Shown one piece after another: positions 52,756 to 61,107 of a stretch of 64,000 nucleotides of DNA; within the stretch, counting starts at the first letter, position 1; each line of letters starts with the position of its first letter. Below the pieces are notes generated by a model. That model was not told where the DNA came from. It made no database searches and worked only from the letters and a program-made list of their open reading frames with translations. Position numbers and translations under genes: made by a program. This DNA comes from Streptomyces sp. NBC_01497 (lineage in GTDB: Bacteria; Actinomycetota; Actinomycetes; Streptomycetales; Streptomycetaceae), in assembly GCF_036250695.1 (NCBI RefSeq), contig NZ_CP109427.1:1612001-1676000 (forward strand), given 5' to 3'.

Positions 52756-55587
52756 CTACACCCCGAACGTCTTCTGGGCAGGGCTCGTCGCCAGGGCGTT
52801 CTTGTTGAAGACGACCTGCACCCCGTTACCCCGCACGGTGGACTTCGCTGTGTCGAGTTTCCATCCGTCGATGCGGATCGCAAGGTCCTTCCTCAGGTCG
52901 CGGGTCATCCCCGGAACAACGACCTTCACCTGCGTGGTCCCTCCGGGCACGATGTTGAGGTAGTTGTCGCTGTAGAACACGGGAAGAACGCGCTCGCCCG
53001 TCTTCTTGTCGAAGACCTGCAGGTGCGTCATCAGCGCGACGGAGCTGCCCGTGTTCTTCGCGATGACGGTGAGCTCCGTCTGTTCCTTGTCGATGTCCCG
53101 GGCCGATGCCGAGACCGAGATGACGGCCGGCTGCATGGTGTCGAGGTCGGTATAGGTGCTGTCGCCGGCCGACTTGTCGTACCAGTAGAAGTTCTCGGCG
53201 GTGACGGCCGCGTGCGCGTCGCTGAGCGTGAGGCGCACGAAGCACACAGCCGTGGACGCCGCGTCGATCTTCGATGACAGGTTCGCGATCGTCTTGCGGG
53301 ACGCCGCATCCACGCCGCTCACGGCCACCACGGTGGAGCTGCTCAGGCCGCCGTCGAGGTTGAAGATCTCGGCGGTGACCTTGCCGCCGATCCGTTGAGC
53401 GGTGTGGTTGGCGAGGACCAGGTCGCGTGTGGAGGCGTCCATGATGACGTTGAGCCGACGGCAGCCGTGCTGGACGGCGAAGAACGACGAGTGTGCTTCG
53501 AGGTCGTGGCTGTACATCTGCCAGACGAAGCTCGGCTGCGCCGGGTTCGACATCCACATGATCACGCCGGAGGCGGGGTCCGGGAGCGATGTCGAGCTCG
53601 GACCGAGCATCATCGAGGAAGGGGCCTCGTAGATGGCCTTGATGCATTCGTAGTTCATCAGCTGCGACTTGCGGGCGAAGTCGGGCAGGTTAAGCACTTC
53701 GCCGTAACGGCGTTCGGTGAGGGCGATGTATCCCGCGCCGCCGCCGTTCCCGCCGTTCCCGTTGACGTCGCGATCGGCCCAGTAGTCATCCGGCTTCTCC
53801 CACGACGACTCGGGGAGCATCGCCTGGATGAATTCGAGCGTGGGGATCGAGTAGGAACCGATCTCGTTGCGGAACGGGTTCGACTGCGTGGACCTGGTGC
53901 GGGCCAGGGAGAACTCGGAGCTGGGCGTCTCCCACTGATAGGGCCCTCCCGAGGAGAAGCCCTTGATCGCGTTCGCTCCCGTATCGCCCGCCGAGCTGGT
54001 CAGGCTGACTCGTTTCGGGTCCAGTTCCTGTACCAACTGGTCGAGGGCTGCGACCAGTTCCGGCGGCGGGGCCTTCTCGTTCCCGCCGCACCACAGCAGA
54101 ATCGAGGCGTGGTTGCGGTAATTGATGATGCAGTCGCGGATGTTGTCGATATCGCGCTGGATGTTGCCGGCGGCCGGGCCCTCGGACGAGAAGAAGAACT
54201 CCTGCCACACCAGGATCCCGTACTCGTCGCAGGCGGCGAAGAAGTCCTCGGTCGTGCTCTGCCCGTTCCAGTTGCGGATGAGGTTGAGATTGGCGTCCCG
54301 GTGCAGTCGTACCTGGTTGCGCAGCCGTTCCCGCGGGGTCCGCTTCAGGCCCTCGTCCAGCCCCCAGTTCCCTCCCATCACCAGAATGGGCAGATCGTTG
54401 ACCTTGATGCGCAGTTGCTGGTCGGCGTCGACGTACTCGATGCGCCGCACGCCGAACCTGAGCTCACGCTCGTCCGACAGGGAGCCGTCGGCCTGGACCG
54501 CCAACTGGAGGGTGTAGAGGTAGGGCTCGCCGTAGCCGTTCGGCCACCAGAGCCTGGGGGCGTCAAGCCTGAGCCCCGCGACGTCGGCGGAGGTCAGGGT
54601 CACCGACGTCGTACCGGGTGGGACGGTGCTCTTGTGCTGGATCCTGGTCTTGTCGATCGATCCGCTCACGGTGGCGAGCACCGCCGTGTCGGACGCGTTG
54701 TGGTACGTGAGGGTGAGCCGGATCTCCGCGCTGCGCAGGTCGTCGCTCAGTGTGGTGTCGACCGACACGTCCTCAAGGCGTACCGCACCGGTGGTGAACC
54801 AGGAGGCAGGCTGCCAGATACCCATGTCACGGTCCGGAATGGTCGGCAACCAGTCCCATCCGGCAGTGCAGAAGAACGACGGCCCGTTCTTCAGGGTGAC
54901 ACCCGTGGCGCCACCATTGCGACGGCCCCGGGTCACCCCGCTCGCGTAGCTCGGCAACGAGGGAGGGTCGGTGAAATCGAGTTTGCCGATCCGCACGGCC
55001 AGGTAGGCCGTGCGGCCTGCCGGGGAGTGATCTCCCTGGCCTGCGGCGATCAGGTCGGTCACGTCAAAGATGCCACGATGGAACGCCCCCTCGATGGTCC
55101 CGACCGACGTCCCGTTGAGCCAGATCCGCGCGCTGTAGCTGATGCCGTCGAAGCGCAGCCAGAAACGCTGTCCTGGTGCCGGTTCGGGCACATCGAACGC
55201 GGTTCGGTACCAGTAGTCGGTGTCCTTGAGGGTGTCCGGCACCGTGTCGGTGACGATCTTCCCGTAAAAGGGGTCGGGATAGGTGCCGTTCTTGATCATG
55301 CTGGTGAGCGGTGTGCCGGGGACGACCGCGGGCGCCATCGTCTTCACGGCGGTACTGCTTGCCAGTTGTTCGCCGCTCGTCGCGGGAATTTCGTTGGTGG
55401 CCTGAAAGGTCCAGGATCCTTCGATGAGCTCGCCGCTCACGAGTCCGTGCCTCTGCACACGATCGACCAGCGGAGCGGCAGCCGGCTGGGCCTGCGCCGC
55501 CACGGGGTCGCCGGCGACAGCCAGGACGCCGCCTCCTACGGCAGCCACTCCACCTGACAAGAACTTCCGTCGGTCGATCCCACTCAT
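52756..55587 (-). CDS. Tat-exported glycoside hydrolase family 2 protein
   Basis: This 943-residue enzyme has a Tat signal (DRRKFLSGG, followed by a hydrophobic Gly/Ala/Val core). A sugar-binding jelly-roll (about 60-230), immunoglobulin-like and barrel domains follow. The acid/base is Glu505 in LWCGGNEK and the nucleophile is probably Glu575 in FRNEIGS, 70 residues apart as usual in GH2. The N-terminal VVPGTPLTSM, PDPFYGKI and DTDYWYRT segments recall the exo-glucosaminidase and endo-beta-mannosidase clade; the substrate is unproven. I chose the second ATG (55585-55587), which gives normal spacing to GAGAGG. Confidence 0.88.
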   Translation of the reverse strand: MSGIDRRKFLSGGVAAVGGGVLAVAGDPVAAQAQPAAAPLVDRVQRHGLVSGELIEGSWTFQATNEIPATSGEQLASSTAVKTMAPAVVPGTPLTSMIKNGTYPDPFYGKIVTDTVPDTLKDTDYWYRTAFDVPEPAPGQRFWLRFDGISYSARIWLNGTSVGTIEGAFHRGIFDVTDLIAAGQGDHSPAGRTAYLAVRIGKLDFTDPPSLPSYASGVTRGRRNGGATGVTLKNGPSFFCTAGWDWLPTIPDRDMGIWQPASWFTTGAVRLEDVSVDTTLSDDLRSAEIRLTLTYHNASDTAVLATVSGSIDKTRIQHKSTVPPGTTSVTLTSADVAGLRLDAPRLWWPNGYGEPYLYTLQLAVQADGSLSDERELRFGVRRIEYVDADQQLRIKVNDLPILVMGGNWGLDEGLKRTPRERLRNQVRLHRDANLNLIRNWNGQSTTEDFFAACDEYGILVWQEFFFSSEGPAAGNIQRDIDNIRDCIINYRNHASILLWCGGNEKAPPPELVAALDQLVQELDPKRVSLTSSAGDTGANAIKGFSSGGPYQWETPSSEFSLARTRSTQSNPFRNEIGSYSIPTLEFIQAMLPESSWEKPDDYWADRDVNGNGGNGGGAGYIALTERRYGEVLNLPDFARKSQLMNYECIKAIYEAPSSMMLGPSSTSLPDPASGVIMWMSNPAQPSFVWQMYSHDLEAHSSFFAVQHGCRRLNVIMDASTRDLVLANHTAQRIGGKVTAEIFNLDGGLSSSTVVAVSGVDAASRKTIANLSSKIDAASTAVCFVRLTLSDAHAAVTAENFYWYDKSAGDSTYTDLDTMQPAVISVSASARDIDKEQTELTVIAKNTGSSVALMTHLQVFDKKTGERVLPVFYSDNYLNIVPGGTTQVKVVVPGMTRDLRKDLAIRIDGWKLDTAKSTVRGNGVQVVFNKNALATSPAQKTFGV

Positions 55588-55766
55588 CGCCATCCCTCTC
55601 GTGACTGTTACGCCGGAGCCGTCAAGAACATGAATGCGGGGAAGCGCCGGTCCTCCTCATGCCCACGCGGACGGGACAGGACCCGATGGCCCGCGTTCCT
55701 GCATGATTGACCCGATCACCGTTGCCGGTTCACCAGGCGCCAATGCCTCGATAACGGACAAGAACC

Positions 55767-55786
55767 ACGTTGTCGACAACGTTGTC
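55767..55786. promoter_or_regulatory. Overlapping LacI-type palindromes upstream of GH2
   Basis: ACGTTGTCGACAACGT (55767-55782) is a perfect 16-bp palindrome, and GACAACGTTGTC (55775-55786) is a perfect 12-bp palindrome that overlaps it. A central CG and TTGTC/GACAA arms are usual for LacI/GalR operators. The site is 180 bp upstream of the GH2 start and is the only candidate control site I see for that gene. Confidence 0.6.
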
Positions 55787-56099
55787 ATCCGATCTGAAAG
55801 ACTGGCACGTGCCCCAGAGCGCGTCAAGCGCCCGGACTCAACTGTCCTCCTCGTGACGGCGGTTGCCTCGTCGCGAGAAGCCCCGCCCCTGGCGTCTCCA
55901 TCCTCTCCGCAAAGCCTGCCGCGACACGCTCAGCGGCAGTGATGACCACCGGTCAGACGTGCGGGCCGCAACGACTTTGCCCGCCCCGCAACGGCGGACT
56001 CCCATGCTCGGAGCGCGAGTTGAGTCCTCGGCACCCGCTCCGGAGAAGAGCCCCCGGGCCGACGTGTCTGGGCTCTGTCGCTGCCCGACCCCGGCGCGG

Positions 56100-56147
56100 C
56101 ACCCGCACCCGCACCCGCACCCGCACCCGCACCCGCACCCGCACCCG
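56100..56147. repeat. Hexanucleotide array (CACCCG)x8
   Basis: Eight exact CACCCG units occupy 56100-56147. They lie in non-coding DNA. Translated they would give His-Pro or Arg-Thr runs, which produce false reading frames here. Confidence 0.95.
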
Positions 56148-56689
56148 ACGGATCAAGGGCCCCAGCAAGCCGGTGGAGTTGGAGGACGCGCGGGATCAAT
56201 CCCTCCACGCGTTAAGGGCGGCCTGCTTCCGGCGGTCCGTGGGCGCCGCCAACCCCTGACTGCCGCCCCGCTCCGGCAGCCGCTCAGCGCGCGGCACTGC
56301 CGAGGCGGAACAGCCACACCGGCAACAGCGTGATGGGGCCGACACCGGCCAGGCGCGTGCCGCACCGCTCGACCGGTCACCGATCCACACCGGATCGATC
56401 CCCGTGCCGCCTACGCATCCCACGTGTCAGGCAGCCGCTCCGAACATCGCCCGGGCCAGAGCAGGGCGGAGGGCGGTGACGAGGGGAAAAGGCGCGGCAG
56501 AAACCGGCGGATGCTTGCTGCACCACACGTGACGGATGCTCGTTCGGCCCAGCCGCCACCCGTGGCCGGCCTTCGGGGCGCCGGTCAGCAGCCCTCACCA
56601 ACTCGTCGGCGTAGAGGCGGGATCGGCCGCGGGGCCCGCATCCGGGCAGTGGCGGCCGGGTGCGTTCGGCGGTTCCGGTCCCGGTCGGG

Positions 56690-57874
56690 TCAGGCCGGTT
56701 TCACCCCGGTCCAGGCCTCCAGGGCCAGGCCCTCTTCCCGCTTCTGCCGGGTGACGCGCAGGCGCCCGTCCTCGCCGATCGCCCCGAGCGCGACCCTGCC
56801 CGCACCGTCCAGGGCCAGCGCCGGCACTCCCCGGCACGGTTCGCCGGAGGAGACCCAGGTGACGCCGGCCTCCTCGTCCTCGGTCGGATAGGCGGCGAGC
56901 ACCGGGCGGCCGTCCTGGCCCTGCCCGGCGAGGATCGTGCAGTCGACACCGTCCACCGGGGTGCGCACGACGGACAGCGCGCCGGTGCCGGGGCCGCCGA
57001 GGTCCACCGGGTCCGCACCGGGGCGCCAGGCGTGGACGCGGGTCGTGGCGCCGTCCCGCCAGAAGTACGTGATCCGGCCGGGGCCCGTGGCGTGCGAGGA
57101 GAGCGTGCCGGGCGACACGTGTACCGCCGGTTCCTGGTCCTCGACGCGCGTGAACCCCGCGTTGTTCTTCTCGCGCCGCCAGTGCAGAACGCGGCCGGCC
57201 GCGGGGCCGAGGATCTCGATGACGCCGTCGTCACGGAGCGCCGTGTGCACCTGGCCGGTGACGGGCGTGCCCTCGACGCTCGCGCGCTCCCAGCCCTCGA
57301 AGCGGCCCTTCGGGTTCTGCTGCCGGTAGGAGATACGGCCTTCCGCGTTCTGCACGTACACGTGCAGGCTGTTCTCGGTGTCCGCGAGCAGCGAGGGCGG
57401 ACCCATCCGCGCGGCCTTGGTGTGGTCCCGGTAGGGGCTGCCGATGGACTGCCAGTCGCGCAGCGGCCGGCCGGTCTGGTACTGGATCGCGTGCAGCAGG
57501 TCGATCGGCGGCTTGCCGCCGTCGGGGGCGGGGCGGCGGCGGATCGCCACGAGGTGCACGTACCCCTCGCCCGTCCGGGTGAGCGCCATGCTCAGCACGG
57601 TGCCCACGGAGGGCACCGGCAGCCGGTCCGGGCCCGTCCAGTGCGGTGTGCCGGCCGACGTCTCCGTCCACCGAACGGCGCTGTCGTCCGTCTGCGCGTA
57701 CGCGGTGAGCCGGCCGTCCTTGCCCCGTACCAGCCAACTGCCGCCGACCGGCCTCGGGATGTCGCCGGGGCGCGCGGGCGCGCCGCGCACCCTCGTCCTC
57801 GGGGCGGGCCCGGCGGCCGGGCCACCGTCCCCGTCGTCCGCTCTCTTCGACGTCCGTACGGACCGCAGCGCCAT
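56690..57874 (-). CDS. Putative beta-propeller (PLL/tectonin-like) protein
   Basis: This 394-residue protein lacks known catalytic motifs. It has repeated blocks with Trp/Gly and short beta strands, for example SWLVRGKDGRLTAYAQT, VHLVAIRRRPAPDG, LHVYVQNAEGRISYRQQ, VHTALRDDGVIEILGPAAGRVLHWRRE and LALDGAGRVALGAIGEDGRL. The pattern suits a PLL-like or tectonin beta-propeller that binds sugars or other ligands. No signal peptide is obvious. I use the ATG at 57872-57874; a GTG at 57904 would add ten residues. The function is unknown. Confidence 0.68.
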   Translation of the reverse strand: MALRSVRTSKRADDGDGGPAAGPAPRTRVRGAPARPGDIPRPVGGSWLVRGKDGRLTAYAQTDDSAVRWTETSAGTPHWTGPDRLPVPSVGTVLSMALTRTGEGYVHLVAIRRRPAPDGGKPPIDLLHAIQYQTGRPLRDWQSIGSPYRDHTKAARMGPPSLLADTENSLHVYVQNAEGRISYRQQNPKGRFEGWERASVEGTPVTGQVHTALRDDGVIEILGPAAGRVLHWRREKNNAGFTRVEDQEPAVHVSPGTLSSHATGPGRITYFWRDGATTRVHAWRPGADPVDLGGPGTGALSVVRTPVDGVDCTILAGQGQDGRPVLAAYPTEDEEAGVTWVSSGEPCRGVPALALDGAGRVALGAIGEDGRLRVTRQKREEGLALEAWTGVKPA

Positions 57875-57986
57875 GGCTCGCCGCCACCACCTTCCCGGGC
57901 TCACCGCCTCCCCGCCGGGGGCGGGGGTTACGAATCAGCCGATCCTACCCACGGCCGGCCACGGAGTGTTGTGCGAGGCTGTCGGG

Positions 57987-58367
57987 GTGCGGACCTTGCT
58001 GATTGTCGACGGTGCGAACGTGGTCGGTTCCGTCCCCGACGGGTGGTGGCGCGACCGGCGTGGCGCGGCGGAGCGCCTGCGCGACGCGTTGGCGGCGGCC
58101 GCCGTCGAGGAGCACGGTGTGCCCGGCCACCCGGGCCCCCTCACGACGGTGCTGGTGGTGGAGGGCGCGGCACGCGGTGTGGAGTCGGTGCCCGGGGTAC
58201 GGGTGGAGTCGGCGCCCGGCAGCGGTGACGACCTGATCGTGGAGCTGGCCGCCGCGGCCGGCGCCGAGGGCCGCCCCTGCCTGGTGGCCACGGCGGACCG
58301 GGAGTTGCTGCGGCGGGTGGCGGAGCACGGGGCCGGAGGGGTCGGGCCGCGCAGCGTACGCTACTGA
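57987..58367 (+). CDS. NYN/PIN-like small protein
   Basis: This 126-residue protein has TLLIVDGANVVGS at the start, DDLIVELAAAAG in the middle and CLVATADRELLRRVAEHGAGGVGP at the end, an acidic-residue pattern of NYN/PIN-like ribonucleases (DUF188/YacP-type). Databases often name it NTP pyrophosphohydrolase, which I think is a mislabel; this is inference. The GTG has no Shine-Dalgarno but GAGGCT 6 nt upstream. It ends 2 bp before the RluA pseudouridine synthase gene, so the two are co-translated and may act on the same RNA. Confidence 0.75.
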   Translation: MRTLLIVDGANVVGSVPDGWWRDRRGAAERLRDALAAAAVEEHGVPGHPGPLTTVLVVEGAARGVESVPGVRVESAPGSGDDLIVELAAAAGAEGRPCLVATADRELLRRVAEHGAGGVGPRSVRY

Positions 58368-58369
58368 CC

Positions 58370-59191
58370 ATGGGCACGACCGACTGGAATTGGCACGATC
58401 TCCGGAGTTCTTCGCTTCTCGTCGAGGACGCGGCGATTCTCGCTCTCGACAAACCGTCCGGAATTTCCGTGATGGGTGAGCGGCACGACACGGACATCGT
58501 GGAACTGGCGCAGGAATCCGGCGAACAGCTGTATCCCGTGCACCGCATCGACAAGGCCACGTCGGGCGTCATCCTGTTCGCGAAGGACCTCTCACGGCAC
58601 GGTGGTCTGACCCGGCAGTTCAACAAGCGCACGGTCGACAAGGCGTATCTGGTGGTGACGGAGACCGTCGGGCTGCCCGAGGAGGGCACGATCGAGCTGC
58701 CGTTGAGCGCCGGCCGCAAGGGCCGTATCCGTATCGCCGCGCAACGCGAGGCCATTCGTGCGGACCGGACGGAAAGCACGCAAGAGGGCGGCGGCGCGCA
58801 GAAGGAACACGGCCGGTGGTGGGTGGCGGACGAGGATCTCCTGGACACGCGCAGATATCCGTCCACGACGCTCTTTCGCCGGGTGTACGAGGGGGCGCGG
58901 CATTCGCTGCTCGTGGTGCGCCCGGTGACGGGGCGCCGCCATCAGATCCGGGTGCACCTCGCCTGGATCGGCCATCCGGTGCTCGGGGATCCGCTGTTCG
59001 ACAAGGCGGCCGCGCAGACGGGTGCCCGGACGTATCTGCATTCGTGGCGGCTCGGCTTCGACGCGGACTGGCTGGACGGTGAGCGGCTCGCGCTTCAGGC
59101 CGCGCCGGCAGCGGAGTTCTTCGACCCGCTGGCGGGCGAGTTGAGCCCCGAGGAGGCACGGGCACTGCTCGCGGACGTCCGGGTGCCCTGA
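58370..59191 (+). CDS. RluA family pseudouridine synthase
   Basis: This 273-residue enzyme isomerises uridine to pseudouridine in RNA. The catalytic Asp61 is in HRIDKATSG, the hallmark of the RluA/RluC/RluD family, and GRRHQIRVHLAWIGHPVLGD closes the fold. There is no S4 domain, so it resembles RluA more than RluC/D; the target (rRNA or tRNA) is not defined. It begins 2 bp after the NYN gene and has no Shine-Dalgarno of its own, so translational coupling is likely. Confidence 0.92.
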   Translation: MGTTDWNWHDLRSSSLLVEDAAILALDKPSGISVMGERHDTDIVELAQESGEQLYPVHRIDKATSGVILFAKDLSRHGGLTRQFNKRTVDKAYLVVTETVGLPEEGTIELPLSAGRKGRIRIAAQREAIRADRTESTQEGGGAQKEHGRWWVADEDLLDTRRYPSTTLFRRVYEGARHSLLVVRPVTGRRHQIRVHLAWIGHPVLGDPLFDKAAAQTGARTYLHSWRLGFDADWLDGERLALQAAPAAEFFDPLAGELSPEEARALLADVRVP

Positions 59192-59311
59192 GCGGGCGCG
59201 GCGTCCGGCCCGCGGCGGCTCTCCCGGGACGACGCCGGGGGCGGGGAGCCCGCGGGCGGTGATCCGGGGCCCCGGGCCGTGGACCCGCCCCGCGGACCCG
59301 TGAGGGGCCCG

Positions 59312-60853
59312 TCAGGCGCGCGGGGCCGTGCCGCTGTCCTGGCCGGGCGCGGGCGGCCGCTCGCCGCCTGCCCGGCTGTGCCGGATCCCGTACAGGAAGT
59401 AGATGACGAAGCCGACGGCCATCCAGATCGCGAACCGCAGCCATGTCTCCGCGGTCAGGTTCAGCATCAGCCACAGCGAGGCGGCGACGGACGCGATCGG
59501 CACCCACGGCACCAGCGGGGTGCGGAACGACCGGGGCAGGTCGGGACGGGTGCGCCGCAGGATGATCACGCCGATGGCGACGACGACGAAGGCCGAGAGC
59601 GTGCCGATGTTGACGAGGTTGGCGAGCTCCGAGATGGACGTGAACCCGGCGACGGCCGCGACGAGGACACCGAGCAGGATCGTCGTCCGGTAGGGGGTGC
59701 CGAAGCGCGGGTGGACCTGCGAGAAGACCTTCGGCAGCAGGCCGTCGCGGCTCATCGCGAAGAAGACCCGGCTCTGCCCGAGCAGCAGGATCATGCAGAC
59801 CGAGGTCAGCCCGACGGCGGCGCCGAAGCTGATGACGCCGGACCAGAAGGGGTGTCCGGTGGCCTTGAAGGCGTCGGACAGCGGGGCGTCCACGGACAGC
59901 TCGGTGTACTTCTGCATGCCGGTGACGACGATGGACACCGCGACGTACAGCAGGGTGCAGATGAACAGCGAGGCGAGGATGCCGCGCGGCACGTCGCGCT
60001 GGGGTCTGAGGGTCTCCTCCGCCGCCGTCGCGACGATGTCGAAGCCGATGAAGGCGAAGAAGACGATCGCGGCGGCGCTGAAGATGCCGAAGATGCCGAA
60101 GTTGCCGGGGGTGAAGCCCGCCATCAGCTGGATGAGCGGAGCGTTGAGGCCGCTGATCCCCGAGGAGTGCACCGTCGGCGGGATGAACGGCGTGTAGTTG
60201 GAGCCGGTGATCAGGAAGGCGCCGACGATGATGACGATCAGGACCACCACGATCTTCACCGCGACGATGACATTGGTGATCATCGACGAGAGCCGCATGC
60301 CGATGACGAGGATGCCCGTCAGGACGAGGATGAGGAAGCAGGCGAGCACGTCGAACCCGAAGTGCCCGCCGTGCGTGCCGGTCAGCCCCGACGGCATGTT
60401 CCAGCCCGCGTTGCTGAGGAAGGACTGGATGTACCCGGACCAGCCGACGGCGACGACCGCGGCCCCGAGGGCCAGTTCGAGGATGAGGTCCCAGCCGATG
60501 ATCCAGGCGGGCAGTTCCCCGAGGGAGGCGTAGGAGAAGGTGTAGGCGGATCCGGCGACCGGCACCGTCGAGGCGAACTCGGCGTAGCACAGGGCGGCGA
60601 GCGCGCACACGATGCCGGAGACGACGAACGCGAGGGCCGTCGCGGGACCCGCGTTCTCCTTGGCCACCTGACCGGTCAGGACGAAGATGCCGGTCCCGAT
60701 GATGACGCCGACGCCGAAGACGGTGAGGTCGAGCGCGGAGAGCGACTTCCTGAGCCGGTGGTCGGGCTCCTCGGTGTCCCTGATGGACTGCTCGACCGAT
60801 TTGGTGCGGAACAGAGCGTGTCGTGTCCCTGGCGTGCCACCTTGAGTACTCAC
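59312..60853 (-). CDS. Cationic amino acid transporter-type APC permease
   Basis: This 513-residue membrane protein has about 12 hydrophobic segments. The APC family mark GVIIGTGIFVLTGQVA is at the first helix, and the C-terminus carries an acidic/polar tail. The N-terminal cytosolic part includes EEPDHRLRKSLSALDLTVFGVGVIIG. It most resembles CAT-type importers of basic amino acids. The GTG start has GGGAAGGA about 6 nt upstream. It lies upstream of dxs in map order but is a separate unit with its own 5' region. Confidence 0.92.
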   Translation of the reverse strand: MSTQGGTPGTRHALFRTKSVEQSIRDTEEPDHRLRKSLSALDLTVFGVGVIIGTGIFVLTGQVAKENAGPATALAFVVSGIVCALAALCYAEFASTVPVAGSAYTFSYASLGELPAWIIGWDLILELALGAAVVAVGWSGYIQSFLSNAGWNMPSGLTGTHGGHFGFDVLACFLILVLTGILVIGMRLSSMITNVIVAVKIVVVLIVIIVGAFLITGSNYTPFIPPTVHSSGISGLNAPLIQLMAGFTPGNFGIFGIFSAAAIVFFAFIGFDIVATAAEETLRPQRDVPRGILASLFICTLLYVAVSIVVTGMQKYTELSVDAPLSDAFKATGHPFWSGVISFGAAVGLTSVCMILLLGQSRVFFAMSRDGLLPKVFSQVHPRFGTPYRTTILLGVLVAAVAGFTSISELANLVNIGTLSAFVVVAIGVIILRRTRPDLPRSFRTPLVPWVPIASVAASLWLMLNLTAETWLRFAIWMAVGFVIYFLYGIRHSRAGGERPPAPGQDSGTAPRA

Positions 60854-61050
60854 GTACGTCCTTCCCTGTGCGCGTCCAACCCGGCAATGATCGAGAGGGC
60901 CGGGCGCGTCGCCTAACAGGAAGAAGGAATTTCACACGTTCGGACCGGTCGGACCACCCGTACGGGAGTCCGGCCGGCCCGAAGCCGTACGCGGGGTCGA
61001 ACAGCGTCCGCACGGGCGGCCCGTCCGAGGTGGTGCGGGCCGGCGGATTC

Positions 61051-61092
61051 CGCGTGCGGGCGCGGGCGCCGTGGCACCGGCGCCCGCACGCG
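61051..61092 (-). terminator. Hairpin terminator downstream of dxs
   Basis: CGCGTGCGGGCG (61051-61062) pairs perfectly with CGCCCGCACGCG (61081-61092) over an 18-nt loop that is itself partly self-complementary. It follows the dxs stop codon by 16 bp and shields the APC permease gene from read-through. Confidence 0.8.
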
Positions 61093-61107
61093 GGCCGTGG
61101 GGCCCGG

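Larger units (their letters stand above)
55588..56689. other. Long non-coding region of the accessory segment
   Basis: This 1102-bp region lies between the GH2 gene start and the next conserved gene's 3' end. It contains overlapping palindromes at 55767-55786 and a hexanucleotide array at 56100-56147. Open frames here are low-complexity or carry no family pattern, so I call no gene. It may hold eroded mobile DNA, but I found no transposase motif. Confidence 0.5.

Noticed and set aside
56100..56147. Tandem units considered as a CRISPR array
   Set aside because: Units are 6 bp with no spacers and no cas genes are in the window.
55863..56333. Frame with a His-Pro run
   Set aside because: The run comes from the (CACCCG)x8 array; the remaining sequence is not protein-like.
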